DNA of 64,000 nucleotides from an uncultured Alphaproteobacteria bacterium (GTDB lineage: Bacteria > Pseudomonadota > Alphaproteobacteria > Micavibrionales > Micavibrionaceae). Shown here piece after piece: positions 34,975 to 42,560 of the stretch. Positions within the stretch are counted from its first letter, which is position 1. Each line of letters begins with the position of its first letter. The stretch spans positions 141,972-205,971 of the forward strand of contig CAADGI010000005.1 in NCBI GenBank assembly GCA_900696495.1, read 5' to 3'. The notes beneath the pieces are model-generated. The model was not told where the DNA came from, made no database searches, and worked only from the letters and a program-made list of their open reading frames with translations. Made by a program: the position numbers and the translations under genes.

Positions 34975-36183
34975 TTACCGGTGATCCCAGTAAATATCGA
35001 ACATTTTCTCATGCTCGCGGATGGCATAGCGGTCGGTCATACCGGCGATATAATCGGCCACAACCCGCGCTAGCGCCTTATCATCCTGCAAGCCCCCGGC
35101 TTCTTCAACACGCTTCTGCCACGGATCGGGCAACAATTTATAGTTTTTCGTAAAAGCTGTGAATAAGTCGGTGACGATACGCTCGACCTTCAGCCAGAGC
35201 CTTTTCATCGTGTAATGGCGGTACATGCGCTCGAACAGGAAATCGCGTAAGGAGTCCACCTTGTCTTTCATGCTCTCGGAAAACGCGACGACCTGCCGCC
35301 CGGCCTTGCGGATATCGTCTGGATTTTGGGCGTTAATTTTCTGAAGGTTTTTACGGGACTCCGCCAGCACATCCTCGACCATCGCGCCAATCATCTCGCG
35401 CACCATCTCCTGCACAATGTAATGTTCCGAAAGCTCGCCATGATTGCTGCGCACGCGCTGCATCGCCTCGCGCAGCAAAGGAATGCCCTCCAGTTCTGCA
35501 AGCGTGAACATACGCGCGCGCAAGCCGTCTTCGACATCGTGATTGTTATAGGCGATGTCATCGGAAATCGCCGCCGCCTGCGCCTCGACCGAGGCATAGG
35601 TTTTGAGTTGCAGATCGGTTCTGGCCTGGAGTTCACGCACGGCGATAAACGGTTTGCCGGTGAGCGGGCCGTTATGCTTCACAACGCCTTCGAGCGTTTC
35701 CCATGTCAGGTTAAGACCGTTCCATTTCGGATATTTGCGCTCCAGCGTCGTCAGCACGCGCAGCGACTGGTCGTTATGATCGAAACCGCCGTAAGGCTCC
35801 ATGCATTTCGCCAGGTATTCCTCGCCGATATGCGCGAACGGTGTATGGCCGAGATCATGGGCAAGAGCAATCGCCTCGGCTAGGTCCTCGTTCACCATCA
35901 ACGCGCGCGCCAGCGTGCGGGCAATTTGCGAAACTTCCAGAGTATGCGTGAGGCGCGTGCGGTAATGATCGCCCTCGTGATAGACGAAAACCTGCGTCTT
36001 GTATTTCAGGCGGCGAAATGCGCTTGAATGGATGATGCGGTCGCGATCGCGCTGAAAACCGGTACGGTAACGGCTTTCCGGCTCGTCATGCACACGTCCC
36101 TTACTCTGGTCGGGCCGGCACGCATAACCGGCAAGGGGAAGAGCGCAGTAATTATAGGATGCTTGTTCGGCTGGTTTGGGCAT
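34975..36183 (-). CDS. dgt: dGTP triphosphohydrolase-like protein (dNTPase, HD family)
   Basis: This 402-residue HD-domain enzyme would remove triphosphate from dNTPs. Key motifs are RDRIIHSSAFRRLKYKTQVF, the metal-binding HTLEVSQIARTLAR and AIALAHDLGHTPFAHIGEE (His-Asp pair) and DDIAYNNHDVEDGLRA. Length and motifs fit the type-2 dNTPase class usual in alphaproteobacteria. It is divergent from the Fe-S carrier gene 34 bases away and separate from the SPOR gene. Confidence 0.93.
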   Translation of the reverse strand: MPKPAEQASYNYCALPLAGYACRPDQSKGRVHDEPESRYRTGFQRDRDRIIHSSAFRRLKYKTQVFVYHEGDHYRTRLTHTLEVSQIARTLARALMVNEDLAEAIALAHDLGHTPFAHIGEEYLAKCMEPYGGFDHNDQSLRVLTTLERKYPKWNGLNLTWETLEGVVKHNGPLTGKPFIAVRELQARTDLQLKTYASVEAQAAAISDDIAYNNHDVEDGLRARMFTLAELEGIPLLREAMQRVRSNHGELSEHYIVQEMVREMIGAMVEDVLAESRKNLQKINAQNPDDIRKAGRQVVAFSESMKDKVDSLRDFLFERMYRHYTMKRLWLKVERIVTDLFTAFTKNYKLLPDPWQKRVEEAGGLQDDKALARVVADYIAGMTDRYAIREHEKMFDIYWDHR

Positions 36184-36217
36184 GTGACTTTTTCGCGTTG
36201 AATGCTATAATAATATT

Positions 36218-36535
36218 ATGACCATAACGGTTGATGACAGCGCCGTAAAGCGCATTGAAACCCTCCGCGCCCTTCAGAAAAAGGACGGGTTGATGCTGCG
36301 CATTACCGTCGAGGGCGGCGGCTGCTCCGGCTTTCAGTACAAGCTTGAACTGACCGACGATGTCGGCTCGGGAGATCATGAATTCGCCGATGCAATCGTA
36401 ACTGATGAAATTTCCCTGCCCTATCTTGACGGTTCGGTCGTGAAATTTAACGAGGAATTGATCGGGTCGGAATTCGTGATCGAAAATCCTAATGCTTCCG
36501 GCGGCTGCGGCTGCGGCGCGTCATTCGCAGTCTAG
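36218..36535 (+). CDS. erpA: A-type iron-sulfur carrier (ErpA/IscA/HesB family)
   Basis: The 105-residue protein has the three conserved cysteines of A-type carriers: one in GGGCSGFQYKL and two in GGCGCGASF at the C-terminus. ErpA-type proteins deliver [2Fe-2S] or [4Fe-4S] clusters to targets. In alphaproteobacteria the gene lies next to dgt and xthA as it does here. The symbol is by context; IscA is also possible. Confidence 0.9.
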   Translation: MTITVDDSAVKRIETLRALQKKDGLMLRITVEGGGCSGFQYKLELTDDVGSGDHEFADAIVTDEISLPYLDGSVVKFNEELIGSEFVIENPNASGGCGCGASFAV

Positions 36536-36599
36536 GAAAAATTTCCCTCAGCCATAAAAAAGGGCTTGCTCTAACGCGCTGGCAGGATTAAGCAAAATT

Positions 36600-36983
36600 A
36601 TGGACGGTTCAGGCAATCAGCTTTCACTGTACGAAAGATTGGGTGAAGAAACCCTTGAGCGCGCGGTTTATCTTTTTTACGACAAGGTTCTTGCCGATGA
36701 TCGCGTCCGGCATTTCTTCAAAAACGTAAACACCGCCATCCTGGCACAGCATCAATACAATTTTTTGCTGACGGTAACAGGCGGCCCGGGTGCTTATACA
36801 GGACGCACGCTCCGCGATGCGCACCGCAAACTGGTGCTTAAATACGGGCTGAATGACGAACATTTCGATGCCATTCTCGAAAACCTGAAAAAAACCCTTG
36901 AAGAGCTGGGCGCCGACTATAGCACAATCGAGGAACTTTTAAACGCCGTGAACGGTTTTCGCGGCGAGGTTCTCAACCGCTAG
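36600..36983 (+). CDS. Truncated haemoglobin (group I)
   Basis: This 127-residue 2-on-2 globin has the group-I pattern SLYERLGEETLERAVYLFYD, B10 tyrosine near residue 27, the GGPGAYTGRTLRDAHRKL segment with glycine turn and proximal histidine H75. Functions range from NO detoxification to oxygen sensing. The SPOR and hmp genes of NO stress lie within 4 kb, so an NO-related role is plausible. The ATG at 36600 is 64 bases after erpA, without a clear ribosome site. Confidence 0.9.
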   Translation: MDGSGNQLSLYERLGEETLERAVYLFYDKVLADDRVRHFFKNVNTAILAQHQYNFLLTVTGGPGAYTGRTLRDAHRKLVLKYGLNDEHFDAILENLKKTLEELGADYSTIEELLNAVNGFRGEVLNR

Positions 36984-36997
36984 CCCAAAATTTTGTA

Positions 36998-37759
36998 ATG
37001 AAAATCGTTTCCTGGAACGTCAATTCGGTCAAATCACGGCTTGAACATGTCAAAAAATTCCTGGCTGAAACAAAGCCGGACATCCTCATGCTGCAGGAAC
37101 TCAAGGGGCTGGATTTTCCCGCGCAGGATTTCGAAACGCTTGGTTATAAAACCGATGCGGTCGTCCAGAAAGCCTATAATGGTGTCGCGGTAATATCGAA
37201 AACGCCCTTCAGGGTCGTTCATAACAGGCTGCCGGGCGACGATACCGACGATCATGCGCGTTACCTTGAAGTTGAAACAAACAACTTCAGGGTGATTAAT
37301 ATTTACGCTCCCAACGGCAACCCGGTCGATACGGAAAAATTCACCTACAAACTCGCATGGCTGGAACGGCTGAAAAACCGTCTCAAAAATCTACGCGCCG
37401 ACAACATCCCTTTCGCGATCGGCGGCGACTTCAATATCATACCCGAAGAGAAAGATTGCTGGGACCCCAAAGCCTGGATACAAGACGCGTTGTTTCGTAT
37501 CGAATCTCGTCAGAAATACAGGGCTATCCTTAACTTGGGACTGACCGATGCTTTCCGGGTTTTCAATTCCGCGCCCGGACAATACAGCTTTTGGGACTAT
37601 CAGGCCGGGTGCTGGCCGCAAAACAAGGGCATCCGCATCGACCACTTCCTGCTCTCGCCGCAATTGACCGACCGGCTTATTTCCTGTTCCATCGATCCCG
37701 GCCCCAGGAATTGGGACAAGCCATCGGACCACACACCCGTCATGGTGGAGATAGCATGA
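36998..37759 (+). CDS. xthA: Exodeoxyribonuclease III (AP endonuclease)
   Basis: A 253-residue enzyme of base-excision repair, acting at abasic sites. The start KIVSWNVNSVKSRLEH, MLQELKG (metal-binding Glu), INIYAPNG, GGDFNIIPEEKD and the final DKPSDHTPVMVE (catalytic Asp-His) are all typical. It lies 14 bases after the haemoglobin gene, and the lipoprotein gene starts in its stop (ATGA). Confidence 0.95.
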   Translation: MKIVSWNVNSVKSRLEHVKKFLAETKPDILMLQELKGLDFPAQDFETLGYKTDAVVQKAYNGVAVISKTPFRVVHNRLPGDDTDDHARYLEVETNNFRVINIYAPNGNPVDTEKFTYKLAWLERLKNRLKNLRADNIPFAIGGDFNIIPEEKDCWDPKAWIQDALFRIESRQKYRAILNLGLTDAFRVFNSAPGQYSFWDYQAGCWPQNKGIRIDHFLLSPQLTDRLISCSIDPGPRNWDKPSDHTPVMVEIA

Positions 37760-38376
37760 AATATTTGCCGCTCCTGTGCCTCCTGCTGCTGGCCGCCTGT
37801 TCCGGGAAACCGGGCAATTATGAATCCTATCTCGAGGGCCGCAAGGTCGGCCTCTCCACTTCTGAAACGATCCGTCACTGTCATGGTTACGGCTGCCAGC
37901 GCATCGCCAACGTCACCTTCACCAAAAAAGACTGGCGCGATATCAACGCTGTTTTCAGGCCCAAATCCCGCAGCGCCGAGCAGGAACGCCAGCGTATTTC
38001 CAAGGCCATCGCCCTGTTTGAAAACAAAATCGGGCCGCGGGCAGGCACGCAAAACGATGTGCGCGGCACTTTCCGCGAGACCGGCGATTTCCAGCTGGAT
38101 TGCGTCGATGAAAGCACCAACACCACCACATACCTGTCCCTGCTGGAAAAAAGCGGCCTGCTGAGATTTCACGCGGTGAAAGGCCCGACCATGCGCTTTC
38201 CCATCGTCCATGCGGGCCGCTGGCCGCACCAGACCGCGGTAATCGAGGAAACCAAGACCGGAACTTTATATGCCGTGGACTCCTGGTTCCGTGATAATGG
38301 CGCGCCCGCCGACATTATCAGCCTGAAAGAATGGAAACAGGGCTGGAAACCCGCGGACGTTCATGATTTACTTTAG
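37756..38376 (+). CDS. Lipoprotein, unknown function
   Basis: The N-terminus KYLPLLCLLLLAACSGKPG is a clear lipoprotein signal with lipobox LAAC. The 206-residue mature part contains two cysteine pairs (CHGYGC near residue 40) and a folded alpha/beta domain; no family recognised. The ATG overlaps the xthA stop by 4 bases, so it may be cotranscribed. Outer-membrane localisation is likely since the residue after Cys is Ser. Confidence 0.75.
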   Translation: MKYLPLLCLLLLAACSGKPGNYESYLEGRKVGLSTSETIRHCHGYGCQRIANVTFTKKDWRDINAVFRPKSRSAEQERQRISKAIALFENKIGPRAGTQNDVRGTFRETGDFQLDCVDESTNTTTYLSLLEKSGLLRFHAVKGPTMRFPIVHAGRWPHQTAVIEETKTGTLYAVDSWFRDNGAPADIISLKEWKQGWKPADVHDLL

Positions 38377-38412
38377 GGACCTGAATTATTGAATTCATCC
38401 ATGGGGTCGATC

Positions 38413-39324
38413 ATGCAATTTTCTAAAAATCTAGTTCTCGGGCTTGTCATGCTGGGCGCCCTTACCGCCTGCGAAAGAATGTCCAAACCTTATCTGCGCG
38501 ATGAGGTCGCCGACCGCCTCGCCCACCCGGTCTGGATGGTGGAGCGCGAAATTCCCGCCGGCCCGTTTGCGCTGACCGCTTATGAGCGCATGCATGAACG
38601 CCACGCCCCCGCGACGATCTACATCGAGGGCGACGGCGAACTGACCAACGACTTCCGCATGGATTCAAAAAACCCGACCCCGCGCAATCCTGTTTCGCTC
38701 CACCTCGCGACCAAGGATAAATCCAAGAACGTCGCCTGGATCGCCCGCCCCTGTCAGTACTACGGCATCACGAATTGCGGCGAAGCCTACTGGGGCAACG
38801 AGCGTTTCAGCCCGGAAGTCATCAGCTCCTACAATCACGCGCTGGATGAAATCAAAAAGCGCTGGGACATCGATTCATTCCACCTCGTCGGCTTTGACGG
38901 CGGCGGCGCAGTGGCCACAATCTTGGCAGCACAGCGCAGTGATGTCCTGAGCCTGCGCACCGTGGCCGCAACGCTGAACACCGACGTCTACGCCAGCGAG
39001 CACCAGATCCCGCCCCTCGCCGGATCGCTCAACCCCATCGATTTCGCGCCCGAACTCGCCGACGTCCCGCAGACACATTATATCGGCGGTCAGGACAAGG
39101 TGATTTCACCCGCGCTGCTGCACAGCTATTTGCAGGCGGTGGGCGATTCAAACTGCGTGCAGTACCGCTTTATACAAGAGGCGGAGCACGATCAGGGCTG
39201 GGTCGAGAAATGGCCTGAATTCCTCGCCGACAAGCCGCGCTGCGAAGGTCCGGTCGAGCCCGTGGAATTCGTGCCTGAGCCCGAACCCATTCGCATCCAG
39301 CCGGAAACGCCGGATAAGAAATAA
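38413..39324 (+). CDS. Lipoprotein with alpha/beta-hydrolase fold, catalytic serine replaced
   Basis: The product has a lipoprotein signal ending LGALTAC and about 303 residues. IYIEGDGEL, WIARPCQYYG, the elbow LVGFDGGGAVATILAAQ, QDKVIS and the late EAEHDQGW align with periplasmic alpha/beta hydrolases. The nucleophile elbow reads GFDGG, with Asp where the usual GxSxG has Ser, so esterase activity may be lost or changed. ATG 38413 is used; in-frame ATG 38401 is possible. A terminator follows at once. Confidence 0.75.
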   Translation: MQFSKNLVLGLVMLGALTACERMSKPYLRDEVADRLAHPVWMVEREIPAGPFALTAYERMHERHAPATIYIEGDGELTNDFRMDSKNPTPRNPVSLHLATKDKSKNVAWIARPCQYYGITNCGEAYWGNERFSPEVISSYNHALDEIKKRWDIDSFHLVGFDGGGAVATILAAQRSDVLSLRTVAATLNTDVYASEHQIPPLAGSLNPIDFAPELADVPQTHYIGGQDKVISPALLHSYLQAVGDSNCVQYRFIQEAEHDQGWVEKWPEFLADKPRCEGPVEPVEFVPEPEPIRIQPETPDKK

Positions 39325-39344
39325 CGGTGACCTAAAAAGACAAC

Positions 39345-39376
39345 AAAAAACCCTCCGCATGACGGAGGGTTTTTTA
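39345..39376. terminator. Bidirectional terminator
   Basis: CCCTCCG (39351-39357), loop CATGA and CGGAGGG (39363-39369) make a perfect 7-bp stem with A-run on the left and T-run on the right. It separates the lipoprotein from the small convergent gene at 39390-39491. Confidence 0.9.
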
Positions 39377-39389
39377 TTGAACCGGACAA

Positions 39390-39491
39390 TTAGCAACCGC
39401 AGCTGCCGCCATCCTTGTTCATATTCTTGTCTTTATTCATCCTATCCTGACGGTTTTCATCAGGCTTGGGATTCTGCTGATTATTTTGCAT
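39390..39491 (-). CDS. 33-aa protein ending in GGSCGC
   Basis: The reverse strand has GGAG 8 bases before an ATG at 39491 and a 33-residue frame rich in Asn, Gln, Lys and Asp, ending DGGSCGC-stop. The frame is terminated next to a perfect terminator, and the gene sits just downstream of hmp on the same strand. The small size and Cys-x-Cys tail suggest metal or thiol chemistry, but there is no known family I can cite. Confidence 0.5.
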   Translation of the reverse strand: MQNNQQNPKPDENRQDRMNKDKNMNKDGGSCGC

Positions 39492-39598
39492 CTCAGGTCT
39501 CCTTGTTTAGTTGGATTTATCCAACGAAGGAAAGAGTCTTTGGTTCCTGTTGCTTCGGCATTATTTTCCCGTTTTACACATGCCGCCTACTGCCCGCT

Positions 39599-40819
39599 TT
39601 ATGCCGCCCGCTCCAGCTCCTGTCTTGGCCCGAAGAATTCGAAACGCACTTGCGACGCGGGGATGCCCCATTTCAGCAGGTCGTGGTAAATGCTCACCAT
39701 GAAGGGCTGCGGGCCGCAGAAATAATAATCCGCATCGCGTCCGGGCAGTAAGGATTCAATCAACTCCGCCGTGACAAATCCGGTGCTGGCGTTTCCTGTG
39801 CGGGTTCCGGCATCGCTGTAACGGTAATGGACTTTTAGCTTCGGGTGTTTCTTTTCCAGTGCATCAACGGTCGCTTTGAAAGCCTGGACCTGTTCATTCA
39901 AGCAGGCATGGATGAAGACGATGTCGCGCTCCGGCATGGTGTCGAGCGCGGTCAACAAAATGCTCATGATCGGCGTGATGCCGACCCCTGCCGCCAGCAA
40001 AACCAGCGGGCGGTCATGCTTCTCGGTCACATCGAGGAAGAATTCCCCGCAGGGCGGCGCAATCTCAACCGTATCGCCGACTTCAATCCTGTCATGCAGC
40101 CAGTTGGAGACAAATCCGGCTGGCGTATTCGCTTCCGGCGGCACTTCGCGTTTCACGCTGATGCGGAAATGCTCTTGCCCCGGTTGATCGGAGAGACTGT
40201 AATTCCGCATGGTCGTTTGCCCGTCCGGCATTGCCACGCGCACGGTGATATATTGCCCCGGCTTGAACGCAGGCAACGGCGCGCCGTCGGCGGCGACCAG
40301 GTAGAACGATGTGATATTGCTGCTTTCTTTTTCTTTACGGGTGATGCGGAAGTTTTTGAATCCTTCCCACCCGCCCGGTTTTTTGGCGTTCTCTTCATAA
40401 ATCTGCTTTTCGCGACCGATTAAAATATCGGCCAGGAAACCATAGGCTTCCGCCCATGCGCTGATAATCTCATCCGTTGCGCCATCGCCTAATACTTCCC
40501 TGATGGAAGCCAGGAGGTTTTCACCAACGATAGGATAATGTTCCGGTTTAATCATCAGCGAGGCATGTTTTTGCGCGATAAGCTCTACCGCCCCGCCCAG
40601 CACTTCCAGGTTGTCGATATTGGCGGCATAAGCGGCAATCGCGCCGGCCAGGGCGCGTTGCTGCTTGCCGGCGGTCTGGTGGGCGGGATTGAAGAAAGGC
40701 GCGACTTCCGGGTTATGCTTGAACATCCGCTTGTAAAAATGCCTGGTGAGCGTTTCACCATGCTCCTGCAGGATGGGCGCAGTCGACTTAACGATCTGGA
40801 CAGTTTTTTCAGCAAGCAT
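39599..40819 (-). CDS. hmp: Flavohaemoprotein, nitric-oxide dioxygenase
   Basis: Hmp turns NO and oxygen into nitrate using NAD(P)H. The 406-residue protein has a globin domain (residues 1-138) with Y29 (B10), Q53 (E7) and proximal H85, matching E. coli numbering, then an FAD-binding domain (RNYSLSDQ) and an NAD domain (AAGVGITPIMSIL, with CGPQPFM near the C-terminus). It is divergent from an Rrf2/NsrR regulator with an operator-like inverted repeat over its promoter. The ribosome site AAGGAG (complement of 40827-40832) precedes the ATG. Confidence 0.96.
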   Translation of the reverse strand: MLAEKTVQIVKSTAPILQEHGETLTRHFYKRMFKHNPEVAPFFNPAHQTAGKQQRALAGAIAAYAANIDNLEVLGGAVELIAQKHASLMIKPEHYPIVGENLLASIREVLGDGATDEIISAWAEAYGFLADILIGREKQIYEENAKKPGGWEGFKNFRITRKEKESSNITSFYLVAADGAPLPAFKPGQYITVRVAMPDGQTTMRNYSLSDQPGQEHFRISVKREVPPEANTPAGFVSNWLHDRIEVGDTVEIAPPCGEFFLDVTEKHDRPLVLLAAGVGITPIMSILLTALDTMPERDIVFIHACLNEQVQAFKATVDALEKKHPKLKVHYRYSDAGTRTGNASTGFVTAELIESLLPGRDADYYFCGPQPFMVSIYHDLLKWGIPASQVRFEFFGPRQELERAA

Positions 40820-40833
40820 GGAAGATCTCCTTT

Positions 40834-40854
40834 ATATGTATTTTAGATACATAT
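40834..40854. promoter_or_regulatory. NsrR-like operator upstream of hmp
   Basis: ATATGTAT (40834-40841) and ATACATAT (40847-40854) are perfect 8-base inverted repeats with a 5-base spacer TTTAG. This fits the NsrR pattern ATGTATTT-N-AAATACAT closely. It overlaps the edge of the hmp -10 box and the region just downstream, where a repressor would block transcription. Confidence 0.65.
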
Positions 40855-40881
40855 TAAACTGCATGCTATATTCGAAGTCAA
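40853..40881 (-). promoter_or_regulatory. hmp promoter
   Basis: On the reverse strand TTGACT (40881-40876) and TTTAAT (40858-40853) are spaced by 17 bases. The predicted start site falls within the NsrR-like inverted repeat, 25-30 bases before the hmp ATG. Confidence 0.55.
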
Positions 40882-40909
40882 ACGAAAAGATTTCCGGAAA
40901 GCGTTCAGT

Positions 40910-41380
40910 ATGCAACTTACAATCTTCACCGATTACGGCCTTCGCAGCCTGATGTTTCTCGCGGCGCACCCGGATCGGTTATGCAGTGTCCGGGAAATTG
41001 CAGACCATTACGGGATTTCATACAATCACCTGGTCAAGGTCGTGCATCGCCTGTCGCAACTCGAATATGTGCAAAGTGTGAAGGGGAAAGGCGGCGGCGT
41101 CAAACTCGCTAAAGACTCCATGACGCTCAAACTGGGCGACATCGTGCAGACGCTGGAGCCGAATATGGAGCTCGTTGAATGCTTCAATTCCGATACAAAT
41201 ACATGCCGCATTACCAATAGCTGCCAGCTAAAACACTATCTGTTCGATGCGAACAGGGCGTTTATTGCATCATTGAACAACCATACGCTCGCGGATACTT
41301 TGAAAAATACCCGTGCATTTAAAGGGCTTGATGCTCTCACCGCCCTTACAGACAAGAATGGTGCTGCCGAGAAGGATTGA
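40910..41380 (+). CDS. nsrR: Rrf2-family regulator, NsrR type
   Basis: This 156-residue protein has an N-terminal winged helix (MQLTIFTDYGLRSLMFLAAH, with VREIADHYGISYNHLVKVV as recognition helix) and three Fe-S cluster cysteines C91, C99 and C105 (ECFNSDTNTCRITNSCQLK), in the arrangement of NsrR, which senses NO through its cluster. Divergent from hmp. The last seven codons lie in DNA that is also the 3' part of tRNA-Thr on the other strand, so its C-terminus is set by the tRNA gene. Confidence 0.92.
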   Translation: MQLTIFTDYGLRSLMFLAAHPDRLCSVREIADHYGISYNHLVKVVHRLSQLEYVQSVKGKGGGVKLAKDSMTLKLGDIVQTLEPNMELVECFNSDTNTCRITNSCQLKHYLFDANRAFIASLNNHTLADTLKNTRAFKGLDALTALTDKNGAAEKD

Positions 41381-41433
41381 ACTTCCGACCTCCCCCTTAC
41401 CAAGGGGGTGCTCTACCACTGAGCTACGGCAGC
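41359..41433 (-). tRNA. tRNA-Thr (GGT anticodon)
   Basis: Read on the reverse strand, acceptor GCTGCCG pairs with CGGCAGC, the D arm is GCTC-AGTGGTA-GAGC, the anticodon stem CCCCC-TTGGTAA-GGGGG gives GGT, the T arm contains GTTCAATCC, and CCA is encoded (41361-41359). The gene overlaps the 3' end of nsrR by 22 bases on the opposite strand. Confidence 0.93.
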
Positions 41434-41507
41434 CTGGGAGGCATGTAAAAGTCAGCCCCGTGCATAAACAGCTTTCCCTGCCCTGTCAATTTAAGGTCCA
41501 AAGAAAC

Positions 41508-41535
41508 TTGCACCTTTTTTAATTTTATGTAAAGA
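41508..41535 (+). promoter_or_regulatory. Promoter 1 of receiver trio
   Basis: TTGCAC (41508-41513) and TAAAGA (41530-41535) with a T-rich 16-base spacer containing TTTATG. Predicted start near 41542 gives a 26-base leader with a GGGAG ribosome site for the gene at 41568. Confidence 0.5.
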
Positions 41536-41567
41536 ATCAAAGAAAAAACAAACAGGGACTGGGAGCG

Positions 41568-41966
41568 ATGGAACAGGTAACACCAAATCCCGCAGACATT
41601 CTCGTCGTTGATGACAGTGAAATCATGCGGCATATGATTGCCGAGATTCTTAAAAATTCTGAAATTCTTAAAAAAGACGACGCCCCCGTAGCAACAGCGA
41701 GCAGCGGCGAGGACGCTCTTGCAAAGATCGCCAACCGTAAATTTAAAGTCGTTGTCACTGATAACAACATGCCCGGTATGTCAGGTGTCGAACTGACCGA
41801 AGCGATCCGCCAGCAACTTCATGATCAGGAAACGATCATTATCGGCACGTCTGTTAACCGTGAGGCCTGGATCGCCGCCGCCTTTAAAAACGCCGGGGCA
41901 AACCGATTCATATCCAAGGAAGAGGCGCATATGCTTCCGGAAATGATCGCTGAACTGGCAACCTAG
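41568..41966 (+). CDS. Single-domain response regulator (CheY-like receiver)
   Basis: This 132-residue protein is a lone receiver: acidic pair ILVVDDSE, phospho-acceptor in VVVTDNNMPGMSG (about residue 66), switch region IIIGTSVN and lysine in RFISKEEA. No output domain. It is the first of three consecutive receiver genes. The insertion after helix 1 (KNSEILKKDDAP) makes it slightly longer than CheY. Partner kinases are not in the window. Confidence 0.85.
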   Translation: MEQVTPNPADILVVDDSEIMRHMIAEILKNSEILKKDDAPVATASSGEDALAKIANRKFKVVVTDNNMPGMSGVELTEAIRQQLHDQETIIIGTSVNREAWIAAAFKNAGANRFISKEEAHMLPEMIAELAT

Positions 41967-42008
41967 CATTTGAAATATAAAGAATTTTTGAATTTTCTCT
42001 CTAAAAGT

Positions 42009-42037
42009 TTGCAGTATTTTTTATATTTATGTAAATT
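42009..42037 (+). promoter_or_regulatory. Promoter 2 of receiver trio (predicted leaderless)
   Basis: TTGCAG (42009-42014) and TAAATT (42032-42037) with a 17-base T-rich spacer containing TATATTTATG, as before. The predicted start site coincides with the A of the ATG at 42044, so no leader is expected, and no ribosome site is visible. Confidence 0.5.
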
Positions 42038-42043
42038 ATTGCC

Positions 42044-42499
42044 ATGCTGAACCAGGACTCAAGAATATTAATTGCCGACGACACAGAGATGGCGCCTTTC
42101 ATGTTGAAAAAACATTTACCGGCCTTGTTCGGCATGCCTAAGGAAAACATAGACTGGGCCAAAAGCGGCGCGGCGGCGCTGAATCTTTTACAAACAAATC
42201 GCTATGACCTCCTTTGCACCGATATGGAGATGGCCGAAATAAAAGGCGGGCAAAAGATAGGGATGAATGGCGATGAATTAATCGCGCAATTGCTGCAAGA
42301 CCCAAGCTTGAATCACATGCCTGTAATCCTTATTTCAGGCAATAAATACTCCGAAGCAAACCCCTATGGCGCCGATGCATCCTGCAAAAAGGGCGACTGG
42401 CATGAATTGCCGAAAGTCATTGAACGTGCCTTCATCTGCGTTGCTTCACGTAAAGACCGCTTAAATCCTCAGCCCGCTGTTCCCACCCCATCCCCCTGA
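42044..42499 (+). CDS. Receiver-domain protein, 151 aa
   Basis: A divergent single receiver with acidic residues ILIADDTE, acceptor DLLCTDMEMAEIKGG (aspartate about residue 61), conserved Ser in ILISGNKYS and a Lys pair near ASCKKGDW replacing the usual K-P. An extra loop (MAEIKGGQKIGMNGDE) sits after the acceptor site. The C-terminal tail is Pro-rich. It shares its architecture with the genes on both sides but is too diverged to assume phosphorylation without test. Confidence 0.7.
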   Translation: MLNQDSRILIADDTEMAPFMLKKHLPALFGMPKENIDWAKSGAAALNLLQTNRYDLLCTDMEMAEIKGGQKIGMNGDELIAQLLQDPSLNHMPVILISGNKYSEANPYGADASCKKGDWHELPKVIERAFICVASRKDRLNPQPAVPTPSP

Positions 42500-42525
42500 T
42501 ACCCGGACTTCCCTGCACATAAAGC

Positions 42526-42553
42526 TTGTCTTTTTTCTATATTTATGTAAAAA
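42526..42553 (+). promoter_or_regulatory. Promoter 3 of receiver trio (predicted leaderless)
   Basis: TTGTCT (42526-42531) and TAAAAA (42548-42553), spacer 16 bases with TATATTTATG. The ATG at 42561 is 8 bases after the -10 box, with no ribosome site, again implying a leaderless transcript. Confidence 0.5.
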
Positions 42554-42560
42554 ACAAACC

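Noticed and set aside
39359..39751. 130-codon forward frame downstream of the 38413 lipoprotein
   Set aside because: It starts in the terminator and overlaps the small Cys-tail gene and hmp on the other strand; translation looks random.
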